Positions 7,801-15,425 of a stretch of DNA of 15,517 bases are shown here, piece by piece. Source of the DNA: Amoebophrya sp. AT5.2 (taxonomy: Eukaryota > Sar > Dinophyceae > Syndiniales > Amoebophryaceae); assembly GCA_005223375.1 (NCBI GenBank), contig RXOD01005165.1:1-15517 (forward strand). Direction: 5' to 3'. Each line of letters starts with the position of its first letter. Position 1 is the first letter of the stretch. A program made the position numbers and the translations under genes. A model generated the notes under the pieces. That model ran no database searches. It was not told the origin of the DNA and saw only the letters and a program-made list of their open reading frames with translations.

Positions 7801-8128
7801 CAAAGGCGGAAAAGCGAAGGGTCCGCGCCGGTTCCGTGCGTTCCTGTCTTTTGTCGACGAGGAGACGGCCGAGGTCGTAGAGCGGATCGGCATTGAGCCG
7901 GAGGTGCTTGACGGCGTCGGACCGGAGGACGCGCTGCCGACCCTGCGCGAGGGCGAGGAGTATTTCGACACCGACCCGGCAGCCTTCCAGTTTACCGACG
8001 CGAACGACCAGGAGGTGGCACTGGAGGAGGTCGACGAACAGGCGTTCACCGAGACGGGCGCGACCGCTGGGTCGAGCAGCGCCACGACGAACAGCAGCGG
8101 GTCGGGTTTCAGGACGGGCAACCCGTGA
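4892..8128 (+). CDS. gag: Gag polyprotein, copia-type, enlarged (1078 aa)
   Basis: Gag should build the virus-like particle and package the RNA. About residues 140-275 are an Ala/Glu/Arg-rich coiled coil (VEREVAAQNNTQSEILQELR). Residues about 480-530 are a Gly/Asp low-complexity block. Residues about 600-830 are helical with conserved-looking aromatics (FLEWRKFAKAESLSEWLSHL and EAWTFRNYVLSLLHGWPHL) and probably hold the capsid fold. Two zinc knuckles follow: C895-C898-H903-C908 and C915-C918-H923-C928, both CX2CX4HX4C. Then come a Gly/Lys-rich basic patch (about 950-985) and an acidic tail. Copia Gag is usually only about 300-400 residues. The start is uncertain: the first 41 residues are Cys-rich and unlike the rest, so Met42 (5015) may be the true start. 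The stop TGA (8126-8128) overlaps the pol ATG by one base. Confidence 0.9.
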   Translation: MVSDSHTHLFPAPRWTCCRGSGLTPNLRTKQPCCCVRSSHEMTPLSPSGKRASSSSESGSASSWQLQPDPLPLPSGGVYPAVPDGDVSSESSTHPNMKQRAVGNSSVPVRGRTAGGKRTWVPKTPTEGSATSSARLSGQAEAVNELKNALVEPMRRWMSRTVVAEQQSGVAQATARVASTAASRASSNARMAADAAAEANQRAFSTDARTDDIIRRSQQLEGGIVKVAETVEREVAAQNNTQSEILQELRRMSERLDRQEQENAALRRSSQEGNQVGDNVEMTEAPESSLRPEAAPFHPQPRNTEGNERWRSHDGAQGRGPVHYDLAKGDKNTKGGRRWASHGPSTTGKGGHQAFGRGDAVEYLVGDEIRAAEAATGGRVPTVADLHAQSPRLTVNGDRGGGSNKIIIGGIAYEKKNVAPVPPHHAYDEYPHRGRSAGPRQNASWEEGEPTYQSANNGHSRDTSRADSQGSYRSTHSQNGGEWGGDGDEGYHGDGGGQSGGSDAFDGGNSGGGHGGDNGGGGGDRYYGNVHANTATNRGVGGGPGSFPTLLQSHQVPFLRFDDGKRGAVGELGAGYGELEGLECGDVGCLRLRLESTVLNDPEMQKAGMTVDPKALGRLDQRFLEWRKFAKAESLSEWLSHLETRLAGGLQPQGTVIGVDAEHDIIMHSILSNAHTEEDRAQIYRIGFIDDRNGEAWTFRNYVLSLLHGWPHLASDLDRVIDDWSVVDGGWKKPNRDLWSELNRFGMAARAVGFIYEDKQLGAGKTMTKQQRLLMAYEIKQRIVITKDFFKDTARDYKTKHPTFQNFLDEALLYRSLHIVTGMLERDHGRERGRTGIFPTTVGGTGEGDDEELFCEVASNSRGELGIHFWDPEIQSSAFHKFGTGTKPANGRSICFRCGREGHQAKDCKSKERCCWNCLEPGHEKANCPKLKAAINFGKFARTYKKHFGVGRDNGGGGKTGVKRKGGKTGKGGKAKGPRRFRAFLSFVDEETAEVVERIGIEPEVLDGVGPEDALPTLREGEEYFDTDPAAFQFTDANDQEVALEEVDEQAFTETGATAGSSSATTNSSGSGFRTGNP
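8104..8110 (+). promoter_or_regulatory. Canonical-pattern -1 slippery heptamer in gag
   Basis: G GGT TTC in the gag frame matches X XXY YYZ. Pol lies in the -1 frame relative to gag, and its frame is open upstream to 7897, so slippage here would fuse Gag to Pol and bypass the gag stop 15 bases later. The exact GGGTTTC variant is less common than GGGTTTA/T. Confidence 0.5.
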
Positions 8129-8143
8129 TGGGGAGTAAGCCCC
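8114..8143 (+). other. Two hairpins spanning the gag/pol junction
   Basis: ACGGG-CAA-CCCGT (8114-8126) starts three bases after the slippery heptamer. GGGG-AGTAAG-CCCC (8130-8143) follows at once, at the pol start codon. They could slow ribosomes for frameshifting or hold them for reinitiation. Alternative pairing of GGGC 8116-8119 with GCCC 8139-8142 would compete. Confidence 0.4.
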
Positions 8144-11100
8144 TTGAGGAGAAAATTGACACCCGAATGAAGAAGAGCATCAGGGAAAGCAATCGACTGA
8201 AAAGAGTAATCGTGAACGATGTACGTGCTGCACTTGCCGAAATGCAATTTTCTCACCCCGGCGCCCGCGTAAGGAAAATCGGAAATAACCTCTTCCTCGT
8301 GGATACTGGCTTTAACAAATTCTTGTGCATGGGTTTTCAGCAGTTTCGCCTACACCAGCAGCTCCTTGAGAAGTACGGCATTCGAGTAGCGCTTCAACAC
8401 CTCGAGTTCTCGGCCAAGACGGCGGGAGGGGATACCCGCGTGTTGGGGATAGCAGATGTGCTCTACTCGCTGCCGGAAGCTTGTCAGCGGCTTCCGGGGA
8501 TCACACAGGCCATCATAGTGGACGACCGGACATGGAAGGAGCCAGCGACTGGGCTGACAGGGACACTTTTCAACGAGGCGGTAGGCCTCGACGTGCTCAG
8601 TTCGCGGCGGACAGCGCGGTGCGGCGGTTGGCGCACCGCTCCGACGAACGGTCAGTACCACGTCGACATCTGGGCTACCCTCTCCCCGAGTTTCCTCCAG
8701 AAGGTGCAAGAGAGCCTCAAGTTAAAAATGCCGCTGGCACGAGCCGTGCGCGCGGCAGGACGTACGATTGTCGCGAATCGGGGGGCAGGAGTAGAGTCGC
8801 GCTTTTCAAAAACTTTTCCGACAGCAGTCAAGTTCATCTCTCCCGCGCTGCAGAGGCTGCGCGCGGTCGTGGACAGGCATGTCCAGCACGACAGCGGGAC
8901 GATTCACGACACGATCAGCGGCACCCCAGAAGCAGCAACAACATGCATTCAGCCCGTGGAAGTAGCAAATACGCTCGACATCTTGCAGACCGACATAGAC
9001 AGCTCGCAAAAGTGCCGGAACGTGGACGACTGGTACGTGTACGCCAGAATCCAAGTCGGCGCGCGTAACGGGCTGCCGCTCAAAGGCCAAGACTCCAAGG
9101 CCAAAATAAGAACAACACGAAACCTAGACGAAATACGTGAGAAGTGCCAATCCCTGTGCGACGTGTGGCACGTGAGCAAGTTTCTGATTGAAGTACCTTT
9201 TGAACGAAATGGACGCGACCATTTGAACACGGTGACTTTCTTTCTCTTCGACGAACCGGTGCCCGGATCGGCGCCACTCGTCGATGTGACTGGGTGCGGA
9301 GTGCCAGTGCTTTCTCGAGCGACAGACGAGGTGCGCGCCAACGCCTTCCAGCGTGCGACGCAGACTCCCACTGCACTCAACGTCAGGCGGATAGCGACGC
9401 ACGACGTAGGAAGGCAGATGCCGCTGCTACTGCGCGGCAGGTCGAAGGAGTTTCGCGTGCCGGCCGCGCTGGACGATCTCGTGGAGGACAACGAGACCGG
9501 ATTGAGCCTCCGAGTGCAAACAGCAGTTGAGGACAGGATCGAGTACCGCGAAATCGCGCAGGCCGTGGGCGCTTTCCTCAGTCGGACGAAGAACGGGTGC
9601 GCGGTGATCACCGGGGACGGGCGCAAGGCGTGCGTGGCGGTCGGGGAACTGTTGGGAAAGAAGCTTGGTCTCCGGGCGGACAAACAGGCTGTTCACTTCG
9701 GGTTGAAGCCGGTGCTTGCGGGAGGCGGGAGCAGAGCTACGTCGTGTGGAGGGATCCGCAAATTTGGATTCGGACTAGTCTCCCACGCCCAGGACTATTT
9801 TGACGAGCGCAACCCGACCATCCCACTGGATCCGCGCAAGAAGCTCTCGCGGAGGCAGCAGATAATTTTTAATTATCTTGGAGCCGTCTCCAAACGGCAG
9901 ACCAACCGCGTGCACAGGCCGCTCCTGATGAACTTAGCGAAGGAGAAGTTCCGAAGCGTCAAGGAGGATGAGCTCACCGTGGCGGTGGACGCAGTACTAC
10001 GCACCTCCTTAGCGCACTTCAGGTGCCAGAGCTGGCCGACGAGGAAGATCTGGGGCACATGGCACGCCGTCGATGTATCTGCTGTCTCACAACTAGATAC
10101 TACCTTCGTATCGGTGCGCCACATGCTGACCCCCGGAGCGGTGGTGCAGCTCATTAGGAAAGTAACCGGCGATACGTGGGGACGGTGCGTGGGGGATAAA
10201 TTCAAAGGCGTCTCCTTCAGCCAGATGCTGGGGAGTCTGCGTCTCGACGAAGAGGACCTCGTCCCAAAGGCGAAGCGAGGTGAAGGACGTCGTGAACGTC
10301 TCCTGCCGGACGACGACGACGACGGTGCAGCACCGGAGCGAGGGCAGCCAACCGCGGCCGCCATCTGCAAGTTTATAGCAGAGCACATTAAGCACTGTGG
10401 GCGCATATTGCTGATGGACCCCGGCAAGGAAAACGTGTCCGCCGAGCTGGTCCTGATGCTATTAGGTGCCGGCATCCGCGTGCGCATCATAGCGAGCAAC
10501 GCCCCCACCGTGCTGGCGGACATCGAGGGAAGCCACGTGCACCTGAAGGCGGAGTTGGAGGCGATGGCGCGCCATCCCATTTTGCGCGAACTGCCGCTCG
10601 ACGTGTCTATCGAGCTGGTGTTGAATGCACGCAGAGAACGGCGAGCTACGGACAGCTTCCTCGAGGAAGGCGAGGAGTGGCGCCTGCGCGGGCGCGGAAT
10701 TCCGGTCGGGGGCGACGCCCTACGGTACTGGGACCCGATCGAAGCGCAAAAGTGCAAGTACGCACGGGAAGAACATCGCGAAGCCGCTTTCGCCGTCGTG
10801 TCCAACTCGTACCTGGACCCGGAGATGCACGCAGGGCTGCGCGACGTGTATGCGCGGTTGGCGTCGCAGCTCGAACGCGCAGGCGTGCAGGCAGACGCGG
10901 GGGACATGATCGAGTGGAAGAACAAACTCGGCACGTCCTACTCCCCGGGGCACCTCGTCGCGAAGTGCCCTAAGAACGTGAACTGGACGGTGCGCGCGCT
11001 GGGGGCTGCGTCGGCGACCTCAAAAGTACTGCGAACGAATTGCCGACGCGTGCCGGAGTCCGAGTTCCTGACGGGCATCCCCGACTCCATCGAGATTACG

Positions 11101-14100
11101 TACGCCGACGTCGAGCACTTGCCGGTGATTTGCCAGGAGGTGCGAGAACAGGGGTACACCGACAGGATCAAACGTGAAGGGGAACGGGCGGCATACGGCA
11201 AAAGCAAACTACTTCCCTGCTCCGATTGCTTCGAGATGCGGTACGTGCCCGAGAACTTCGTGGGGAGCGTGGTGCGCTGTTGCCTACTGAAACCGGAGGT
11301 GTTTTGCGGCGACGTGAGCGACGACCAACTTACTGCCCAAGGCCTGTGGGTGCCGGAGAAGCAGCTGCGCTCTACGGTCGTCAGCAAGCGATGGCGGGAG
11401 GACGACGCTCACGTGCCAGCTAGAGAGAAGCTGGGGGTGCGCATCGGCGGGGAGGAACGAAAAGAATTTGCGGTGGAGGAGATCGCGGAGGAGGACCCGA
11501 TCCTCGAAGACTTCGACGACGCCAGCAGCGAACCCAGCGTGGAGGAGGAGGACCTCGAGGACGCGAGTTCGGAGGCGGCGGAGGAGGAGCAGGAAGCAGA
11601 CGGCGATTCCGCGGGAGCCGGGCTGGACGCCCCGGACATGATGTCGAACGAGGCCAACTTCGTTGACATTACTCTGAGTGAGTTCGATGAAATCTGCGCG
11701 ATAATGGAGGTACAAGCACAGCAGGCCGCGGCAGACGAGGCAGTGCGTGCAGAGGAGGTAAAGAAGAACGCGACTGCGTGGACGGCTACCGAGTCCGTTC
11801 TAGGACTGCCACAACGGCGAGGAAGCAGCGCACTGAAGAACGTCATGAGCCGGCTCAAAATGTATCGCGTGTCTGGTCCTCACGTGGAGACGCAGGAGTT
11901 CGCTACTTTGACGAACCTGCTGAGCGAACAACCGGTGCCAGAGGGCTGGGCCGCGCCACGCTGGTTGCTGGACGAGATCTTCACCGTGTGGGGTGAGTCG
12001 AACGCGCGGAAGCTCGAGGACAAGGCGCCGAAGGGCAAGGACAGGACCGCGAAGAAGTTCTACGTCCTCGAAACAAAGAATCCGGACGAGTACATGCTGA
12101 GTACCACGTTGAAGGGGACCGACACGATCGTCGGGGCGGTGCGCTTCGAGTTTGCTGCTACGTTCGCGAAGGCGCAGGGCGTAGCAAAGGAGCGAACGGT
12201 GTCTGTCCACACGCCAGGGATGACGGCGGCCGCCAGAAAGAGATTGCGGTCCGCGCGCAAACTTGCCGACATGCTACCAAAGCATGTGCTGGAGCAACTC
12301 GACATGGACGAGTTCGTGAAGTACGCCCTGTTGAAGGAGATGAAGGGTAACCTCGGGGTGCGTGACGGCGAGGAGCGCGCCAACGTCGAGCGAGCAGAAG
12401 TGAAGGCGGACGACAACAGGCAGATTTTGACCTCCAGGTTTATCTTGGATGGAAAATACCAAGACGAACTCACCATGGTGGTGAAGGTCCGCTGGGCCCC
12501 GGGGGGCCACCTGCAGGAGGTGCCGAGCGAGGACGCCGAAAACGCTTCCCCTACTCTGGCGTCGGCAGAACTTCGAGTAATGACGGCAATGGCTGGCCGA
12601 TGGCGCCGAGCATACGTCGACCTGTTCGACGTGCCTCGCGCATTTAATATATCGGAACCATACGCGGCCGGGCAAGAACCACTCATGCGTTTTCCACGCG
12701 GCATGAACCCGCGAATGCAGAAGGCGTTCGAGGGGGCCCTAGAGCTGTTCAACAAGGAAACCGGGTTGAACTACAAGGTGGGCGACGTCCTGTCCATCCG
12801 GGTGCCCCAATATGGGCTATTGGACGCCGCCTACGCGTTCTACGCGAAGGCAAGGAAAGGCTGCATCCAACAAAACTGCATGCCCAGTTGTTTGGCGCCT
12901 ACAGTATACCGGTTGGTGATAGGGGGAAAAATAGTAGCGCTCCTCGGGAGCCATGTTGACGATTTTATCGTCATAGGCGATGGGGAGACGAAAGGAGTGA
13001 AGGAGTTCGTTCGCAGGAAGATGCTTGCAGCTTTTTCTTCACTCGAGGCCGGCTCGTTCGAATCCGTCGGACCAGAATGGAAGGCAATAGCCGGGAAGTC
13101 GGTCCGCTTGGTGGAAAAGGGAGGCCATCAGGCTTTGGACGTGAGCATGCGCGAGAAAATCCGCGAAATAGCGCTTTTCCAGTCCGACGAGGAACGCAGC
13201 GGCGGTCCTCCTCAGCTCGACCGCCAGCTCAGCGCAGCAGAAGTCACCCGTCTGCGGGGGGTGCGCGGTGGCTGCGGCTTCATCAACGAATGGATGTATG
13301 ACTTTTTGTACATGCAGCGGGTCCTCTCGGCGGGAGCAGATGAAGTGCGAACTGTTGGCAATGCGCTGCGGATGAACACACTCGTCCGGGAGATGAAAGA
13401 GCTCGCTGGGAACGGACAACTGTATGTCCGTCTGTGGCTGGATTTTAAGGATCCAGTTTTTCTACTACTCACAGACGGGTCATTCCAGGCCCGCCCACTC
13501 AAAGTGCCGAAGGACGGAAAGGTGGTGCTGAGTCGGGGGATGGCCGAGCTGGTGTCGCCCGAAGACGTGGCAAAAATGGCCGAGGCACGAGCAGACCAGC
13601 TGCGGCCCATGGTTTCCTACGTGCTGCTCCTGACGTCGCGAGAAGAACTGGAGCGGGCAAAGGCAGAAAAGGACGACCTTCGCTGCAGCATGTTGGATTG
13701 GGCCGTCACGGTAGTGGAGTCGCCAGTAACGGGCTCGTACGGCGCCGAGGCCATCGGCTACGACCGAGGCACACAGGCAGCAGAAATCGTGAAGCTGAAG
13801 TACCAGGAGTTCGGCACGCTGCTGGGCGACGGAAAGTTGAGCGATGAGCTGTTCCTGGCGGCGGAGGCGCTGACGCAGTACGACCTGCTCGACAGTACTT
13901 CCGTAATAGCAAGGGTGCTGAACAGGGCGCCAACCCTCGAGGTCGATAGCGCTGTATTCAAGGCGATCACCCGCGCCCGCCAGTTGCAGAGGCGGAGCAA
14001 CAAGCCGATGATCCACATCAGCGACTTGGGGAATGTGGTGGATTGCGGGACAAAGTTCTGGCCGGGGACCAACCAGAAACGGGAGAAACTGCGCGACGTA

Positions 14101-14403
14101 ATGAGGGGTTACTGGTCGTGGCTTTCCGGTCCGGGCGACAAGAGAGGGGACTCCATCGGAGTGTTGCGCAAGCTGGAGAAGCGTGACGCGGAGTGGGCCG
14201 ACCTCAACGACGGGAAGCAGCTCAAGGCAGACACCAACAAAAGCGCCGAACAGATCATCGATGAGGAGCTGAGCAAGAAAGTAGCAGGGGACAAACCCCA
14301 GGACGTGAAGGGCATGTTCCTGTACTCACCCGGCGACAGCGCGCACTGGGAAGTGCCCGCAGAAGCACGCACTGAGACGTGCCTGCCACGAAGCTCGCAC
14401 TGA
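8128..14403 (+). CDS. pol: Pol polyprotein: protease, integrase, reverse transcriptase, RNase H (2091 aa)
   Basis: The first ATG (8128) overlaps the gag stop as TGATG. Numbering from it, the aspartic protease has LVDTGFN (D59-T60-G61) and a flap-end-like AVGLDVLSS near 153. About 400 residues of unrecognised sequence follow. Integrase has D649 (WHAVDVSA), D764 (MDPGKEN) and E800 (ADIEGSH). D764 to E800 is an exact DD35E spacing, but D649 to D764 is long and contains an Asp run. The zinc finger before it is degenerate (one HFRC left of the usual HHCC). An acidic linker lies near 1115-1175. RT has FDVPRAF (D1501) and SHVDDF (D1611-D1612). RNase H has D1783 (LLTDGSF), E1874 (GAEAIG), D1922 (LLDSTSV) and D1972 (NVVDCGTK). 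All active-site residues are present and no frame break is seen. The integrase-before-RT order places it in Ty1/copia. Confidence 0.95.
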   Translation: MGSKPLEEKIDTRMKKSIRESNRLKRVIVNDVRAALAEMQFSHPGARVRKIGNNLFLVDTGFNKFLCMGFQQFRLHQQLLEKYGIRVALQHLEFSAKTAGGDTRVLGIADVLYSLPEACQRLPGITQAIIVDDRTWKEPATGLTGTLFNEAVGLDVLSSRRTARCGGWRTAPTNGQYHVDIWATLSPSFLQKVQESLKLKMPLARAVRAAGRTIVANRGAGVESRFSKTFPTAVKFISPALQRLRAVVDRHVQHDSGTIHDTISGTPEAATTCIQPVEVANTLDILQTDIDSSQKCRNVDDWYVYARIQVGARNGLPLKGQDSKAKIRTTRNLDEIREKCQSLCDVWHVSKFLIEVPFERNGRDHLNTVTFFLFDEPVPGSAPLVDVTGCGVPVLSRATDEVRANAFQRATQTPTALNVRRIATHDVGRQMPLLLRGRSKEFRVPAALDDLVEDNETGLSLRVQTAVEDRIEYREIAQAVGAFLSRTKNGCAVITGDGRKACVAVGELLGKKLGLRADKQAVHFGLKPVLAGGGSRATSCGGIRKFGFGLVSHAQDYFDERNPTIPLDPRKKLSRRQQIIFNYLGAVSKRQTNRVHRPLLMNLAKEKFRSVKEDELTVAVDAVLRTSLAHFRCQSWPTRKIWGTWHAVDVSAVSQLDTTFVSVRHMLTPGAVVQLIRKVTGDTWGRCVGDKFKGVSFSQMLGSLRLDEEDLVPKAKRGEGRRERLLPDDDDDGAAPERGQPTAAAICKFIAEHIKHCGRILLMDPGKENVSAELVLMLLGAGIRVRIIASNAPTVLADIEGSHVHLKAELEAMARHPILRELPLDVSIELVLNARRERRATDSFLEEGEEWRLRGRGIPVGGDALRYWDPIEAQKCKYAREEHREAAFAVVSNSYLDPEMHAGLRDVYARLASQLERAGVQADAGDMIEWKNKLGTSYSPGHLVAKCPKNVNWTVRALGAASATSKVLRTNCRRVPESEFLTGIPDSIEITYADVEHLPVICQEVREQGYTDRIKREGERAAYGKSKLLPCSDCFEMRYVPENFVGSVVRCCLLKPEVFCGDVSDDQLTAQGLWVPEKQLRSTVVSKRWREDDAHVPAREKLGVRIGGEERKEFAVEEIAEEDPILEDFDDASSEPSVEEEDLEDASSEAAEEEQEADGDSAGAGLDAPDMMSNEANFVDITLSEFDEICAIMEVQAQQAAADEAVRAEEVKKNATAWTATESVLGLPQRRGSSALKNVMSRLKMYRVSGPHVETQEFATLTNLLSEQPVPEGWAAPRWLLDEIFTVWGESNARKLEDKAPKGKDRTAKKFYVLETKNPDEYMLSTTLKGTDTIVGAVRFEFAATFAKAQGVAKERTVSVHTPGMTAAARKRLRSARKLADMLPKHVLEQLDMDEFVKYALLKEMKGNLGVRDGEERANVERAEVKADDNRQILTSRFILDGKYQDELTMVVKVRWAPGGHLQEVPSEDAENASPTLASAELRVMTAMAGRWRRAYVDLFDVPRAFNISEPYAAGQEPLMRFPRGMNPRMQKAFEGALELFNKETGLNYKVGDVLSIRVPQYGLLDAAYAFYAKARKGCIQQNCMPSCLAPTVYRLVIGGKIVALLGSHVDDFIVIGDGETKGVKEFVRRKMLAAFSSLEAGSFESVGPEWKAIAGKSVRLVEKGGHQALDVSMREKIREIALFQSDEERSGGPPQLDRQLSAAEVTRLRGVRGGCGFINEWMYDFLYMQRVLSAGADEVRTVGNALRMNTLVREMKELAGNGQLYVRLWLDFKDPVFLLLTDGSFQARPLKVPKDGKVVLSRGMAELVSPEDVAKMAEARADQLRPMVSYVLLLTSREELERAKAEKDDLRCSMLDWAVTVVESPVTGSYGAEAIGYDRGTQAAEIVKLKYQEFGTLLGDGKLSDELFLAAEALTQYDLLDSTSVIARVLNRAPTLEVDSAVFKAITRARQLQRRSNKPMIHISDLGNVVDCGTKFWPGTNQKREKLRDVMRGYWSWLSGPGDKRGDSIGVLRKLEKRDAEWADLNDGKQLKADTNKSAEQIIDEELSKKVAGDKPQDVKGMFLYSPGDSAHWEVPAEARTETCLPRSSH

Positions 14404-14770
14404 AAGTGTGCCAGCGCCGGAACCAGTCCCGCTGAAAAAGCGGAAGTCACCAGTGCCGGAGCGCACGAGAAACAAAATTCAAAATTGCATCAGTCAGTTC
14501 TTGTTCTCCTAACGCCACGTCCACTTTAGTCTAGTCGTGTAAAATCAACATGTGCGAGCACTTCATCGCTGCCTCGAAGATGGCATTTCTCGTAGAGAGG
14601 TCTGATAAGCTACACGACAATGCATTTCGTTAGCATCATGCTGGCGCACTCTTTCGAAGAAAGATGATAGTAATTTCAATTGTGCACTCGCTGTTAGTCG
14701 AAGTTCTCTTGCTCATGACTTGTCAAATACGAAATTATATCTCTGCGCCTGATCAAACGAGTGTCAAAAT

Positions 14771-14798
14771 CTATCTTTTATATTTCCGCTCTTTTCAG
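14771..14798 (+). promoter_or_regulatory. Candidate 3' splice acceptor upstream of the 3' ORF
   Basis: CTATCTTTTATATTTCCGCT followed by CTTTTCAG at 14791-14798 has the form of a textbook polypyrimidine-CAG acceptor. It would put the 3' ORF about 290 bases into a spliced RNA. Confidence 0.4.
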
Positions 14799-14937
14799 AT
14801 CTACGAGACCTACTGATACTCGGCTCGAACAAGAATTATTTGATAGCAAATGAATCTGAGATCAAACTACATTAAATTGATACGTACTGCAGCTAAGATT
14901 TTGTTCCTTCGTTGTTAGCAATATTTCGCGCAAAGAT

Positions 14938-15024
14938 ATGAACACCTCAAACCAAGTTGACGAAGTTCATTTAGATCGCGATCACCTGCCGACAGGGATA
15001 CATGAGGCTAAGCAAGTAGACTGA
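14938..15024 (+). CDS. Tiny open frame upstream of the 3' ORF, 28 aa
   Basis: The frame runs from an ATG at 14938 to TGA at 15022-15024 and gives a polar 28-residue peptide (MNTSNQVDEVHLDRDHLPTG onwards). It could be an upstream ORF of the 15086 gene or chance. There is no family match. Confidence 0.12.
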   Translation: MNTSNQVDEVHLDRDHLPTGIHEAKQVD

Positions 15025-15085
15025 CCCACAAGAGCAAGTTAGCCGGACCGTTCGAACGTGGACAGGCACAGACTAGTACGTAGCA

Positions 15086-15397
15086 ATGTCCTACAATCAT
15101 CGCGAGAGGCACATCGAGGAGATTAAGCACTTGACCCACCTACTGGGCATGGCAAACCAACAGTTTCAGCAAAAGCGGATCGGGCAGCACATCAGTGCCC
15201 TCAGCTCGGTGAAGAGCATTCTGACGAGGGTGATGGACCGTGCGGACCAGTACGACCTTGGCCGCGTGCCCGACATGTCGGCGACAGGTGGCACCGGGAA
15301 CGCAGGAGTGGACGAGCAGCAGATGGCTACCGACATCCGGATGATGCGCCGCCAAATGGATGAGGTGCGCCGGAAGATCGTGCGCGAGCACGAATGA
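15086..15397 (+). CDS. ORF-D: small coiled-coil protein 3' of pol, 103 aa
   Basis: An ATG at 15086 opens 103 codons to TGA at 15395-15397. Two amphipathic helices are evident: residues about 5-55 (HIEEIKHLTHLLGMANQQFQ, and ISALSSVKSILTRVMDRADQ) and about 76-102 (QQMATDIRMMRRQMDEVRRK). A Gly/Thr-rich hinge (SATGGTGNAG) separates them. There is no signal peptide or membrane span, so it is not an envelope protein. It lies between pol and the polypurine tract, a place where copia elements normally have no gene, and has the same GC-rich codon use as pol although its upstream spacer is AT-rich. An oligomerising or regulatory accessory factor is possible. I do not recognise the family. Confidence 0.6.
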   Translation: MSYNHRERHIEEIKHLTHLLGMANQQFQQKRIGQHISALSSVKSILTRVMDRADQYDLGRVPDMSATGGTGNAGVDEQQMATDIRMMRRQMDEVRRKIVREHE

Positions 15398-15425
15398 GAG
15401 GCTGGCTGAGTGAACGTTGGATAAA

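Larger units (their letters stand above)
14404..15085 (+). other. AT-richer non-coding spacer between pol and the 3' ORF
   Basis: After the pol stop, all frames are interrupted, and from about 14470 to 14960 the base composition is visibly AT-richer than the rest of the element. It contains an acceptor-like tract ending at 14798 and a small open frame at 14938-15024. It may hold a promoter or splice signals for the downstream ORF. I see no protein family and no tRNA. Confidence 0.6.

Noticed and set aside
9873..10934. Long minus-strand frames opposite pol and gag (for example 9873-10934, 12060-12755, 6542-7495)
   Set aside because: They lie exactly opposite well-supported gag/pol coding and reflect GC-rich codon bias; their translations are Ser/Arg/Pro-rich with no domain.
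15086..15397. ORF-D as an envelope gene
   Set aside because: There is no signal peptide, membrane span, cleavage site or Cys pattern; it is too short and fully hydrophilic-helical.
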